The notes: a model not told the origin generated them from the sequence alone. Positions 1 to 7,523 are shown, counted from the stretch's first letter. The stretch: DNA of 64,000 bases from Arsenicicoccus bolidensis DSM 15745 (GCF_000426385.1 NZ_AUFG01000008.1:1-64000); one strand, 5' to 3'. A program made the numbers and translations.

Positions 1-306
1 GGCCCGCTGATGGACGGCGCCAAGGCGGAAGTGCTCGCCTTCGCGGCGTTCCCGCGCGAGCACTGGCGCAAGATCTGGTCCACCAACCCCCTTGAGCGGC
101 TGAACAAGGAGATCAAGCGACGCTCCCGCGTCGTAGGCATCTTCCCGAACGAAGCCGCCGTCATCCGCCTCATCGGAGCCGTCCTGGCCGACACCCACGA
201 CGAATGGCAGGTCGATGACCGCCGCTACCTCTGCGAAGGCTCCATGGCCAAGCTCTACCCAACCCGCGATACTGAGACCGTCGCCCTCGAAAAGAGCGAC
301 CGGTAG
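1..306 (+). CDS. IS256-family (mutator) transposase, C-terminal part
   Basis: This is the 3' end of a DDE transposase gene; the reading frame is open back to the first base, so the rest lies outside the window. The 'W..IWSTNPLERLNKEIKRR' stretch followed by 'VVGIFPNEAAVIRLIGAVL' is the conserved C-terminal block of IS256/mutator transposases, which includes the region around the last catalytic Glu. The enzyme would move its own insertion sequence by cut-and-paste. Whether the full gene is intact cannot be judged here. Confidence 0.93.
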   Translation, partial: GPLMDGAKAEVLAFAAFPREHWRKIWSTNPLERLNKEIKRRSRVVGIFPNEAAVIRLIGAVLADTHDEWQVDDRRYLCEGSMAKLYPTRDTETVALEKSDR

Positions 307-350
307 GCAACGAGCATCACCTCAAAGCCCACCACTCAACGGGGCTCTAT
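307..350 (+). mobile_element. Right end of the IS256-type insertion sequence
   Basis: About 44 bases separate the transposase stop from the point where a recognisable mmcQ/yjbR coding sequence resumes on the other strand. The last 25 bases (cccaccactcaacggggctc and the following few) are the likely terminal inverted repeat. The exact border and the target-site duplication cannot be fixed without the left end. Confidence 0.55.
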
Positions 351-576
351 CGCGCTGGATGCCCTCGTGGTCTCGGATCAGCGCGGCCCCGTGATCGGGG
401 TCGGCCTTGACCGTGATGATCGGCTTGTCCGGGTCTTCGGTGACGATCAGGAAGACCCTGCCCGCGACCTTGATGACGAGCAGGTGCTTGGTGAACGGGT
501 GTCCCTCGGTCACGCCGGGCAGTGCTCGGGCGACGTCCAGAGCGGTCTGCTGCAGCCGCTCCCCGTCGAGGCTCAC
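350..576 (-). pseudogene. MmcQ/YjbR-family protein, 3' end removed by the IS
   Basis: About 75 N-terminal codons of a MmcQ/YjbR-like protein remain ('ALDVARALPGVTEGHPFTKH', 'GRVFLIVTEDPDKPIITVKA'). The protein then runs into insertion-sequence DNA and stops after about 84 residues, whereas the intact neighbour has 127. It has lost the conserved 'PGYHMNKKHWI' segment. Its ATG overlaps the stop of the upstream paralogue by 4 bp, so the two formed a tandem, translationally coupled pair before insertion. The family has a double-wing MmcQ fold; its molecular role is not established. Confidence 0.8.
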
Positions 577-956
577 CGGTCTCGGCCGAAGGTCGCGGGG
601 TCCACGGGCCGCTGCCGCCGGGGCAGTCCCTCGATCACCAGCAGGTAGGACTCAGTGACCAGGTCCTCGACGAGGCCGGGCTCGATGGTGTCGCCCGGGT
701 GCACCGTGATCCAGTGCTTCTTGTTCATGTGATAGCCCGGCGTGACGTCAGGGTGCGCCTCGCGCAGCGCCTTCCCGTCCTCGGGTGCGGCCTTGAGGAT
801 CACGATGGATTCTCCGGTGATCTCGGTCTGCAGCATGAACACCCTGCCGCGGACCTTCCACACCTCCCAGTCCTCGCCGAACGGGTGGGTGAGCTCCGAG
901 CCGGGGAGCTCCTCGGTGCGCCGCGCGGCGAGCGCCGCCAGCTCTGCTTCCTGCAT
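573..956 (-). CDS. MmcQ/YjbR family protein
   Basis: A complete 127-residue member of the MmcQ/YjbR family (cytoplasmic). It shows the family pattern: N-terminal helix, 'LTHPFGEDWEVWKVRGRVFML', 'IVILKAAPEDGKALREAHPDV' and 'PGYHMNKKHWITV'. The start is set by AGGAGG eight bases upstream of the ATG. Members are often called DNA-binding, but no biochemical role is firmly known. It is the upstream gene of a tandem pair whose second copy was broken by the insertion sequence. Confidence 0.85.
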   Translation of the reverse strand: MQEAELAALAARRTEELPGSELTHPFGEDWEVWKVRGRVFMLQTEITGESIVILKAAPEDGKALREAHPDVTPGYHMNKKHWITVHPGDTIEPGLVEDLVTESYLLVIEGLPRRQRPVDPATFGRDR

Positions 957-1007
957 GTCTGCGCCTCCTACAGGTTCGCCTCGGGCCGGCTGTGGTGGAG
1001 GAGTGGT

Positions 1008-1463
1008 TCAGGCGGCGAGGCGCTTCTTGAGGCCCATCAGCAGCAGCACCAGCGACACGGTCAGCAGGATGTGACCCAGCCCGGAGATGCCCGAGATGGC
1101 AGGGCTGGACGCCGCGGCGCTGCCCAGCACCTGCAGCGTCCCCTTGATCGTCAGCATGGCAACCGTGACGACCAGCCCGGCGTGGTACGCCACGAGGAAG
1201 GGCTTCCACTGCGCGGTGCGGCTCAGCGCGAACGTCCGCTCGAGCACCAGCAGGATCAGCCCCAGCAGCGTCCCGAGGGCGAGCAGGTGCGTGTGCACGA
1301 CGGACAGCTGCGTGCTGCCCAGGTAGTCGTGGGCCTTGGTGAGCTCGCGGTAGTACACGCCACCGATCAGCCCCAGCGCCGTGTAGGCGACCACGCCCCA
1401 GTAGATCGGCGTGAGGGTGCCCGGGTTCGGGGCGTCGGTGCGGGAGGTGGCGGCGTTCGTCAT
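1008..1463 (-). CDS. DUF2871 family four-helix membrane protein
   Basis: A 151-residue integral membrane protein with four hydrophobic segments ('IYWGVVAYTALGLIGGVYY', 'LLALGTLLGLILLVLE', 'FLVAYHAGLVVTVAMLTIKG', 'GLGHILLTVSLVLLLMGL'). It carries conserved His residues at 'VVHTHLLALG' and 'AYHAG', matching DUF2871. The inner ATG at 1463 is preferred because GGGGAGG lies 9 bases upstream, while an earlier ATG at 1472 directly abuts it. Function is unknown. The preserved membrane histidines could bind metal or heme, but that is inference. Confidence 0.8.
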   Translation of the reverse strand: MTNAATSRTDAPNPGTLTPIYWGVVAYTALGLIGGVYYRELTKAHDYLGSTQLSVVHTHLLALGTLLGLILLVLERTFALSRTAQWKPFLVAYHAGLVVTVAMLTIKGTLQVLGSAAASSPAISGISGLGHILLTVSLVLLLMGLKKRLAA

Positions 1464-1551
1464 ACGGCCCATCCTCCCCGACGGCACCGGCCACCCCCTC
1501 CATCAGAAGGTTGACCGGGCCGCTCCCCTGCCCGGGTTCCTCTGCGGGGAG

Positions 1552-1583
1552 CACCCCTGCGAGGGACCACCCCTGCGAGGGAC
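1552..1583. repeat. Perfect 16-bp tandem duplication upstream of the DUF2871 gene
   Basis: The 16-mer CACCCCTGCGAGGGAC occurs twice head to tail, at 1552-1567 and 1568-1583. Each copy contains an interrupted dyad (CCC-tgcga-GGG). It lies about 90 bp upstream of the DUF2871 start, where a promoter on the minus strand would be expected, so it could be a doubled operator or a neutral duplication. Confidence 0.6.
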
Positions 1584-1600
1584 CAGGCCGTATGACGCGA

Positions 1601-1630
1601 CGGCGGCCCCTCCACCAGGAGGGGCCGCCG
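1601..1630 (-). terminator. Hairpin terminator of the 1649-2542 gene
   Basis: Perfect 13-bp stem CGGCGGCCCCTCC / GGAGGGGCCGCCG with loop ACCA, starting 19 bp past the stop of the minus-strand gene at 1649. There is no strong T-run, as is common in high-GC actinobacteria. Confidence 0.75.
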
Positions 1631-1648
1631 CCGGGACGCTGGGGTCGC

Positions 1649-2542
1649 TCAGTCGCGACGCACGTCGTTGTCGCGGGGCTTGTCGGTGCCCGCGTTGTGG
1701 TCCATGGTCTGGCCGGCGCCGTCGTCCGTGCGGTCGAACGCGGTGGCGTCGGAGGGCGTCGTCGCGGCGAACTCCTCCTGGTCCTTGGCGTCCAGGATGA
1801 CCGGCTCGGTGGAGACGGCGCTGAGCGGGTCGCCGGCCTCGTGGTCGGAGACGATCGCGTCGTCGGAGGTCGTGGCGGTGGTCGTCGACGCGTAACCCGT
1901 GGCGGCGCCGGCGCTCGTGCCGATCGTCGAGGAGGCCGGGGTGTAGGGGTCAGCGAGCGGCGTCGCCCACGGGTCGTCCTGCGGGGCGGTCTTCTTGTAG
2001 ACGACGGCGGCCACGGCGGCAGCCGTGGCGAGCAGGCCGAGAGTCACGAGGAGCTTACCCTGCTTGCGCTCGCGCGCCTTCAGCTCCTTCTTGAGCTGGC
2101 GCTTCGACAGGTGGGTCTTGGGGTAGGAGTCGTCCTTGGCCTTGTCGGCGACCTTCTTGGTGGCGAGCAGGCCGAGCGCGGTCTTGCCGGCGTCCTGCGC
2201 CTTGTCGCTGGTGGCGGCCTTGGCGGCCGTGCCGGCGGCGAGGAGACCCGGCAGCGCCTCCATCAGGTCCTCGATCAGGCCGTTGCCCTTGTCGGCCTTG
2301 CTCGTCTTGGCCTCGACGACGTCGCTGCCGTGGGAGACGGTGTCCTTCACCTTGTCGGCAGCGGCGAGCGCACCCGAGGCGACCGCACCGGCCGCCAGCT
2401 TGGGGGCGGTCATGACGCTGTCCTTGACCTGGGCGGCCTTGTCGCCGGCCGAGCTCGTGAAGGCGTGCGCCTTGGCGGCCGCGTCCTCCTGGGCCAGCTC
2501 CAGCCGGCTCTTCTTCTCGATCTTGTACTTGTTGCGGAACAT
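1649..2542 (-). CDS. Conserved hypothetical alanine/lysine-rich protein with one membrane segment
   Basis: A 297-residue protein I cannot assign to a family. It begins 'MFRNKYKIEKKSRLELAQE' and has a long Ala/Lys-rich, probably helical region. A single hydrophobic segment follows the basic stretch 'RQLKKELKARERKQGK' ('LLVTLGLLATAAAVAAVVY'), and the Ala/Thr/Asp-rich tail is of low complexity. The start at 2542 is supported by AGGAGG nine bases upstream; a longer frame reaching 2614 lacks a ribosome site. The layout suggests a membrane-tethered protein with a large N-terminal cytoplasmic part. A terminator follows. Confidence 0.7.
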   Translation of the reverse strand: MFRNKYKIEKKSRLELAQEDAAAKAHAFTSSAGDKAAQVKDSVMTAPKLAAGAVASGALAAADKVKDTVSHGSDVVEAKTSKADKGNGLIEDLMEALPGLLAAGTAAKAATSDKAQDAGKTALGLLATKKVADKAKDDSYPKTHLSKRQLKKELKARERKQGKLLVTLGLLATAAAVAAVVYKKTAPQDDPWATPLADPYTPASSTIGTSAGAATGYASTTTATTSDDAIVSDHEAGDPLSAVSTEPVILDAKDQEEFAATTPSDATAFDRTDDGAGQTMDHNAGTDKPRDNDVRRD

Positions 2543-2724
2543 GTGTGTCCTCCTGGAGATCGATTTCGCGGGGCGTCGTGCGCCCATCTTGCCCGTGCGG
2601 GACAACGCGTGCACGTTTCCTTCGGTTCCTCCACCTACCCGGCCGAGCGGGGTCGTATGCCGCCAGTCTGTGGTGCCGTCACGACGCCTCCGCCATATGG
2701 GCTCGTCGTGCGAGGATGAGGCCC

Positions 2725-3210
2725 ATGAACTGGACGCTGCACACCAACCACGGCGACATCTCGATCACCCTCTTCCCCGAGGCTGCCCCCACGACCGTGG
2801 GCAAGATCACGGGTCTGGCCAAGGAGGGCTACTACGACGGCCTGACCTTCCACCGCATCATCCCGGGCTTCATGATCCAGGGCGGCTGCCCGCAGGGCAC
2901 CGGCACGGGCCAGCCCGACAAGCCGGGCTTCCCGTTCGACGACGAGATCTCCCCTGACAAGGACTTCACCAAGCCCTACATGCTCGCCATGGCCAACGCC
3001 GGCAAGCGCATGGGCCGCGGCACCAACGGCTCGCAGTTCTTCATCACGGTCGGCGCCACGACCTGGCTGCAGGGCAAGCATACGATCTTCGGCGAGGTCG
3101 CGGACCAGGCGTCGCGCGACGTGGTCGACAAGATCGCCGCCGTCCGCACCGGCGCCCAGGACAAGCCGGTCGAGCCCGTCGTCATCGAGAGCGTCACCGT
3201 CACCGACTGA
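2725..3210 (+). CDS. ppiB: Cyclophilin-type peptidyl-prolyl cis-trans isomerase
   Basis: A cytoplasmic cyclophilin of 161 residues catalysing prolyl isomerisation during protein folding. The diagnostic blocks are all present: 'YYDGLTFHRIIPGFMIQGG' with the catalytic Arg, 'LAMANAGKRMGRGTNGSQFF' and 'WLQGKHTIFGEV'. There is no signal peptide. The ATG at 2725 is preferred over one at 2716 because the purine-rich GAGGATGAGG lies at the right distance. In actinobacteria this gene sits in the near-origin cluster ahead of the rhomboid, crgA and the pknB operon, as here. Confidence 0.95.
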   Translation: MNWTLHTNHGDISITLFPEAAPTTVGKITGLAKEGYYDGLTFHRIIPGFMIQGGCPQGTGTGQPDKPGFPFDDEISPDKDFTKPYMLAMANAGKRMGRGTNGSQFFITVGATTWLQGKHTIFGEVADQASRDVVDKIAAVRTGAQDKPVEPVVIESVTVTD

Positions 3211-3276
3211 CCTCGACCCGCGCACTCTCCATCAGCGCACGGGGGCCCCGCGAGCACTCGCGGAACCCTCGCGCCC

Positions 3277-3329
3277 GACGGCCCGTTCCCTCTCAGGCAG
3301 CCACGTGCTGCCGACCGGGACGGGCCGTC
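3277..3329 (+). terminator. Nested hairpin downstream of ppiB
   Basis: Outer arms gacggcccgttccc (3277-3290) and gggacgggccgtc (3317-3329) pair with a one-base bulge. An inner hairpin ggcagc/gctgcc (3296-3312) fills the loop. The position between ppiB and the rhomboid gene fits a terminator; no U-tract follows. Confidence 0.6.
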
Positions 3330-3403
3330 GCGCTGTCCCGGACGACCTCCGCGCCTAGGCTCGGACCGACCACCCCCGCTCAGATCTCGACGAGGACGTG
3401 CCG

Positions 3404-4366
3404 ATGAGCTCCTCCTACCCGCCGGTGAACCCGCCGATGCCGCCGACCCCCTCGGGGTCCTCGGGGCCCGGGGCCGGGCAGGCGCCGACCTGCCCGCGTC
3501 ACCCCGACGTGGTGGCGTACGTCCGGTGCAGCCGGTGCGGCCGACCCGCCTGCCCGCAGTGCCAGCGCCAGGCGGCAGTCGGGATCCACTGCGTGGACTG
3601 CGTGCGCGAGAGTGCCCGCACCGCGCCGCGTGCGCGCAACCCGCTCGGAGGCTCGGCGTCGGCGCTGTCGATCGGCGGCGGCACCCCCGCGACCACGATC
3701 CTGGTGGCGCTGTGCGTGGTGGTCTACTTCCTGCAGCTGATCGTGCCCGGCCTCGAGCAGTCGCTGTGGTTCGCGCCGTATGCCGGGCGCGACGAGCCGT
3801 GGCGGTTCGTGACGGCGGCGTTCCTGCACGGCGGAATCACCCACATCCTGTTCAACATGCTCGCGCTGTGGACCATCGGCCAGCCGCTCGAGCGCGCGAT
3901 GGGCGTCTCGCGGTTCGTAGCGTTGTTCCTGGTCAGCGCGGTCGGCGGCTCGGTGGGCTACCTGCTGATCGCGCAGGCCACCGCGTCGCCGGGGCAGGTG
4001 CTGACCCAGTGGCAGACGAGCTGGTTCCAGCCGACGGTGGGGGCCTCCGGCGCGGTGTTCGGGCTGTTCGCAGCCGAGCTGGTGCTCGCGCGCCGGCAGG
4101 GCCGAGACCTGCGGGCGATGCTGATCTTCCTCGGCCTCAACCTGGTCATCGGGTTCACGGTCCCCAACATCGCCTGGCAGGCGCACCTCGGTGGCTTCGT
4201 GACCGGCGCGGCGCTCGCGTCGGTGATGTGGGCGACCCGGTCGCGCGAGCGACAGCGGTGGCAGTGGCCCGGCGTGGCCGCGGTGCTGGCGATCCTGGTC
4301 GCCCTCGCCGTCCTGAAGTACGCCCTCTCACCGCAGCTCACCGGCTTCGTCGTCGGCGGCGCCTGA
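3404..4366 (+). CDS. Rhomboid-family intramembrane serine protease with N-terminal zinc ribbon
   Basis: A protein of 320 residues. The Pro/Ser-rich N-terminus leads into a B-box-like zinc-binding module (CPRHP...RCSRCGRPACPQC...HCVDC), then about seven membrane segments. The catalytic Ser is in 'GASGAVFGLF' and the catalytic His in 'WQAHLGGFVTG'. The 'HGGITHILFNMLALW' segment is the conserved rhomboid His/Asn region. It would cleave transmembrane substrates within the membrane; substrates are unknown. A GTG at 3398 is the alternative start, but GAGGACG fits the ATG at 3404 better. It is convergent with crgA, across a DnaA-box-rich spacer. Confidence 0.93.
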   Translation: MSSSYPPVNPPMPPTPSGSSGPGAGQAPTCPRHPDVVAYVRCSRCGRPACPQCQRQAAVGIHCVDCVRESARTAPRARNPLGGSASALSIGGGTPATTILVALCVVVYFLQLIVPGLEQSLWFAPYAGRDEPWRFVTAAFLHGGITHILFNMLALWTIGQPLERAMGVSRFVALFLVSAVGGSVGYLLIAQATASPGQVLTQWQTSWFQPTVGASGAVFGLFAAELVLARRQGRDLRAMLIFLGLNLVIGFTVPNIAWQAHLGGFVTGAALASVMWATRSRERQRWQWPGVAAVLAILVALAVLKYALSPQLTGFVVGGA

Positions 4367-4392
4367 CGCAGGTCCGCCTGGCGGCGGGGCTT

Positions 4393-4554
4393 CTGTCCAC
4401 AGCCGGGATCGGCGATCCACAGACGTGACGCTCTGTCCCCACGTCCTCCCCAGGGTTGTCCACCGGGTTGTCCACAGTTCCTGTGGACAACCCGCCCCGG
4501 AAGCGTCTTACACACGTGTAATTACCCACACGGTGGGGATAACCCTGTGGATAA
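4393..4554. other. Cluster of DnaA-box-like 9-mers (possible replication-control locus)
   Basis: The 422-bp spacer between two convergent genes contains TTGTCCACC (4456-4464), TTGTCCACA (4468-4476), TGTGGACAA (4482-4490), TTACCCACA (4522-4530), TGGGGATAA (4534-4542) and TGTGGATAA (4546-4554, exact consensus on the minus strand). Weaker matches lie at 4393 and 4413. Two boxes form a perfect 13-bp palindrome, 4465-4477 / 4481-4493. An AT-richer stretch with ACACGTGT lies among them. TTGTCCACA is the preferred actinobacterial DnaA box. No promoter function is expected between convergent genes, so a replication role (extra DnaA-binding, titration or origin-like site) is inferred. Confidence 0.65.
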
Positions 4555-4705
4555 CTTCATTGGCCATCCACCGGCTTCGCCGAGAGGGCGCAAGTGGCTG
4601 CGTCAGGCGCCTCGGGATCGCCATACGCACCCTGGTGGCGAGGATGTCTCGGGCTGCAGGGTGAGACGGGTGAGGCGCCGCGAGCCGGGGCGGCAAGACG
4701 CGAGA

Positions 4706-4772
4706 ACCTACCTCGGGTAGTCACATCGACCTGGCGTGCGAAGCCAGGCGAGTGTGACTACCTGAGGTAGGT
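4706..4772 (-). terminator. Long two-tier hairpin downstream of crgA
   Basis: ACCTACCTCGGGTAGTCACA (4706-4725) pairs with 4753-4772 over 20 bp with one mismatch. Inside it CCTGGC/GCCAGG (4730-4735/4743-4748) forms a second stem. It ends 17 bp past the crgA stop, so it can act as a terminator, but it is longer than needed and its left arm recurs with 19 of 20 bases matching at 43250-43269. Confidence 0.65.
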
Positions 4773-4788
4773 CCGGGAGAGGGGTGCG

Positions 4789-5040
4789 TCAGCGCCAGCG
4801 GGTCGTCATCATGAAGCCGATCAGCATGAGGCCGAAGCCGATCCCGAGGTTCCAGTACTGGATGTTGGGGATGGGGTACTGCCCGGCGGTGAGGTAGAAC
4901 GCGACCACCCACACCAGCCCGATCAGCATCAGCGTCACCATCACCGGCGCCCACCAGCGGGGGCTGGGGGTCTTGATCCCCGCGCCCTTCTCGGCGGGCG
5001 GGGTGTACGACGCCTTGGCGCGGCGCTTGGACTCGGGCAC
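4789..5040 (-). CDS. crgA: Cell division protein CrgA
   Basis: An 83-residue membrane protein of the CrgA family, which binds FtsZ/FtsI and helps coordinate septum formation and growth in actinobacteria. It has a basic N-terminus ('MPESKRRAKASYTPP'), a first membrane helix ('WWAPVMVTLMLIGLVWVVAFYL'), the family linker 'GQYPIPNIQYWN', and a second helix ending 'FMMTTRWR'. The start is GTG, preceded by GAGGAG. It lies next to the rhomboid gene and the sortase/pknB cluster, as in other actinobacteria. Confidence 0.95.
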   Translation of the reverse strand: MPESKRRAKASYTPPAEKGAGIKTPSPRWWAPVMVTLMLIGLVWVVAFYLTAGQYPIPNIQYWNLGIGFGLMLIGFMMTTRWR

Positions 5041-5121
5041 GGCTCACTCCTCGTTGCGGGGCCCACCGGATACGGTAGGTCTCGGGGTCTGACGCACAGC
5101 CTAGCGAGGGGAGGAGGGGCC

Positions 5122-5898
5122 ATGGGTGACACCAGCGCTCGCCGCGCGCGCCTCGGGCGGCTCCTCTTCGGGGGGCGTCCCACCGCGTGGGGGCTGCTCG
5201 TCCCTGTCGTCCTCGTCCTGGCGGGTCTGCTGTTCGCGACCAGCGCCGTCACCTCCCGGGGCAGCTCGTTGCGGCCGTCCGACACCCGTGACCTCGCCGG
5301 CGTCATCGACGCGCAGGACGCCTCGCTTGAGGCCAAGCAGCGCACGGTCAGCGACCTGACCACCCAGGTCGAGAGCCTCAGCACGCGCAACGCGCCGGCC
5401 GACTCACGGCTCCGCGCGATGACCCAGCGGGCCGCGACCCTCGACCGGGCGGCGGGCATGCAGGGGGCCACCGGGCCCTCGTTGACGGTGACGATGACGG
5501 ACTCGACGCGCTCGGTCGACAGCTTCGGTGGTGAGTTCACGGCTGACGACCTGGTCATCCACCAGCAGGACGTGCAGGCGGTCGTCAACGCGATGTGGCG
5601 CGGGGGCGCCGAGGCGATGATGATCCAGGACCAGCGGGTGATCTCGACGAGCGCGGTCCGCTGCGTCGGCAACACCTTGATCCTGCAGGGGCGCGTCTAC
5701 TCCCCGCCATTCGTGATCAAGGCGATCGGTGACGTCGACGGCATGCGCCAGACCCTCGACCAGGACCCCACCGTGCAGATCATCCAGCAGTACGTCGCGG
5801 CCGTCGGCCTCGGCTACGACGTCTCCACGCAGCCGTCGGCGACCTTCCCGGCCTATGACGGCTCTGCCGCGCTGCGGCATGCGTCAGTAGTCGAGTGA
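5122..5898 (+). CDS. DUF881 family membrane-anchored protein
   Basis: A 258-residue DUF881 (YlxW-like) protein. An N-terminal membrane anchor ('WGLLVPVVLVLAGLLFATSA') is followed by a short coiled-coil ('LEAKQRTVSDLTTQVESLST'). The conserved DUF881 domain has 'GPSLTVTMTDS', 'DLVIHQQDVQAVVNAMWRGG' and 'VRCVGNTLILQGRVYSPPF'. The domain should be extracellular. Its role is unknown, but its constant place beside crgA and the class E sortase points to the cell envelope. The stop overlaps the sortase start by 4 bp. Confidence 0.9.
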   Translation: MGDTSARRARLGRLLFGGRPTAWGLLVPVVLVLAGLLFATSAVTSRGSSLRPSDTRDLAGVIDAQDASLEAKQRTVSDLTTQVESLSTRNAPADSRLRAMTQRAATLDRAAGMQGATGPSLTVTMTDSTRSVDSFGGEFTADDLVIHQQDVQAVVNAMWRGGAEAMMIQDQRVISTSAVRCVGNTLILQGRVYSPPFVIKAIGDVDGMRQTLDQDPTVQIIQQYVAAVGLGYDVSTQPSATFPAYDGSAALRHASVVE

Positions 5899-6581
5899 AG
5901 GCTGTTCGGGCGTTAACAGGGACTCTGGGTGAATTGCTCATCAGCCTCGGTGTGCTGACCTTGCTCTTCGTGGGATGGCAGCTGTGGTGGACCGATGTCG
6001 CCGCCAACGCCGTCCAGTCCGACACCGTCGGATCGCTCAGCGAGGACTTCCAGCGCCCCGGAGCGGTCAGCCCGGCGATCGCCAAGCTCAAGGACGTGCC
6101 CCTCGGCGAGGCCTTCGCGATCGTGCGGATCCCGGCGCTGGGCCGCGACTACGCCGTGCCCGTCGTCGAGGGCACCACCCGCGACGTGCTGCGCAAGGGC
6201 ATCGGGCACTACGACGGCACCGCGATGCCCGGTCAGGTGGGGAACTTCGCCATCGCCGGCCACCGCATGACCTACGGCGGGCCCTTCCGCGACATCGAGC
6301 GGGTCCTCCCCGGCGACCGGGTCATCGTCGAGACCGCCGCCACCTACTACGTCTATCGGGTCGGCCCGCACACGCTCGTGCCCCCGTCGTACGTCGCTGC
6401 CATCGCGGCGATGCCCGAGCGTCCCGGCGTCCGCCCGGACAAGCCCTACATCACCCTCACCGCCTGCCATCCCAAGTACGCCGCCCAGCAGCGCTGGATC
6501 GTCCACGGCGAGCTGGAGCGCGCCATACCGCGCAGCCAGGGCCTGCCGGCCGGCTATCTGGACCTGGCGGGAGACCGCTGA
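5895..6581 (+). CDS. Class E sortase
   Basis: A 228-residue transpeptidase that would attach proteins to the peptidoglycan. One N-terminal membrane helix ('LGELLISLGVLTLLFVGWQLW') precedes the sortase barrel. Catalytic His123 lies in 'AGHRMTYGG', Cys191 in 'TLTACHPKY' and Arg200 in 'QQRWIVHGEL'. Class E enzymes usually recognise LAXTG-type signals; no substrate gene is evident nearby. The GTG start overlaps the DUF881 stop, and the gene ends in an ATGA overlap with the next small gene, so the three are co-translated. Confidence 0.93.
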   Translation: MKAVRALTGTLGELLISLGVLTLLFVGWQLWWTDVAANAVQSDTVGSLSEDFQRPGAVSPAIAKLKDVPLGEAFAIVRIPALGRDYAVPVVEGTTRDVLRKGIGHYDGTAMPGQVGNFAIAGHRMTYGGPFRDIERVLPGDRVIVETAATYYVYRVGPHTLVPPSYVAAIAAMPERPGVRPDKPYITLTACHPKYAAQQRWIVHGELERAIPRSQGLPAGYLDLAGDR

Positions 6582-6745
6582 TGTATGCCGCACTGTGGCG
6601 CGCCCTCCCCGGCCCGACCTGGGTGCGGGTGATCCTGTGCCTGCTGCTCGTGGCGCTGGTGGTGTGGGCGTGCTTCCAGGTGGTCTTTCCATGGCTGGCG
6701 GACCTCATGCCGTTCAACGACCAGACGGTCGAGCCCTCCGGCTGA
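6581..6745 (+). CDS. Small single-pass membrane protein of the sortase-trpG cluster
   Basis: A 54-residue protein starting with an ATG that overlaps the sortase stop (ATGA). It begins 'MYAALWRALPGPTWVRVIL', carries one hydrophobic helix, and ends 'FPWLADLMPFNDQTVEPSG'. Short proteins of this form (…LPGP.W… helix …PFNDVTV) are regularly found between the sortase and trpG/pabA genes in Micrococcales. Function is unknown; translational coupling suggests it works with the sortase. Confidence 0.8.
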   Translation: MYAALWRALPGPTWVRVILCLLLVALVVWACFQVVFPWLADLMPFNDQTVEPSG

Positions 6746-6823
6746 CCCCGCGACTAGGGTTAGGGAGCCGGACCTCGTCCGCGGCACCCTCGCACCCGCA
6801 TCCTCTCGCGCCAAGGCAGACCC

Positions 6824-7447
6824 ATGACCCGCATCCTCGTCGTCGACAACTACGACTCCTTCGTGTTCACCATCGTGGGCTACCTCCAGCAGCTCGGTGC
6901 GCAGTGCGAGGTCGTGCGCAACGACGCGGTGACGGCGGCCGAGGGCGCGGCCTACGACGGGATCCTGGTCTCCCCGGGCCCGGGCACGCCCGAGGAGGCC
7001 GGGGTCTCGATGGCGATGATCGAGGCGTGCGCCGAGCGCGAGCAGCCGATGCTGGGCGTGTGCCTCGGCCACCAGGCGCTCGGCGTGGTCACCGGCGGCA
7101 CCGTCTCGCGGGCGCCCGAGCTGCTGCACGGCAAGACGTCCGAGGTGCTGCACGACGGGCAGGGCGTGCTGGCGGGGCTGACGAGCCCGTTCACGGCGAC
7201 GCGATACCACTCGCTGACGATCGAGCCGGAGACGATCGGCGCGGAGCTCGAGGTCACCGGCCGCACCGAGTCCGGCATCGTGATGGCCGTGCAGCACCGC
7301 TCGCTGCCGCTGCACGGCGTGCAGTTCCACCCCGAGAGCGTGCTCACCGTCGGCGGCCACCGCCTGCTCGCCAACTGGCTCGAGACGTGCGGCCTGGACG
7401 GCGCGGTCGCCGCGAGCGAGGGCCTCAGCCCGTTGATCCACCGCTGA
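6824..7447 (+). CDS. Glutamine amidotransferase subunit of anthranilate/aminodeoxychorismate synthase
   Basis: A 207-residue class I glutamine amidotransferase that supplies ammonia for anthranilate (TrpG) or 4-amino-4-deoxychorismate (PabA) synthesis. It shows 'ILVVDNYDSFVFTIVGYL', 'VSPGPGTPEEAG', nucleophile Cys80 in 'GVCLGHQAL' and the His-Glu pair in 'GVQFHPES'. The gene is in its usual place upstream of, and convergent with, the pknB operon. There is no partner synthase subunit in the window, so trpG and pabA cannot be told apart; a dual-function protein is common. Confidence 0.92.
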   Translation: MTRILVVDNYDSFVFTIVGYLQQLGAQCEVVRNDAVTAAEGAAYDGILVSPGPGTPEEAGVSMAMIEACAEREQPMLGVCLGHQALGVVTGGTVSRAPELLHGKTSEVLHDGQGVLAGLTSPFTATRYHSLTIEPETIGAELEVTGRTESGIVMAVQHRSLPLHGVQFHPESVLTVGGHRLLANWLETCGLDGAVAASEGLSPLIHR

Positions 7448-7523
7448 CCTCCGCCTCCGATCACGCAGCCGCAGCCTTCCACCCGGGGCCACGCACCGGG
7501 AGCCACGCCCTGCAGCCTCGCAC

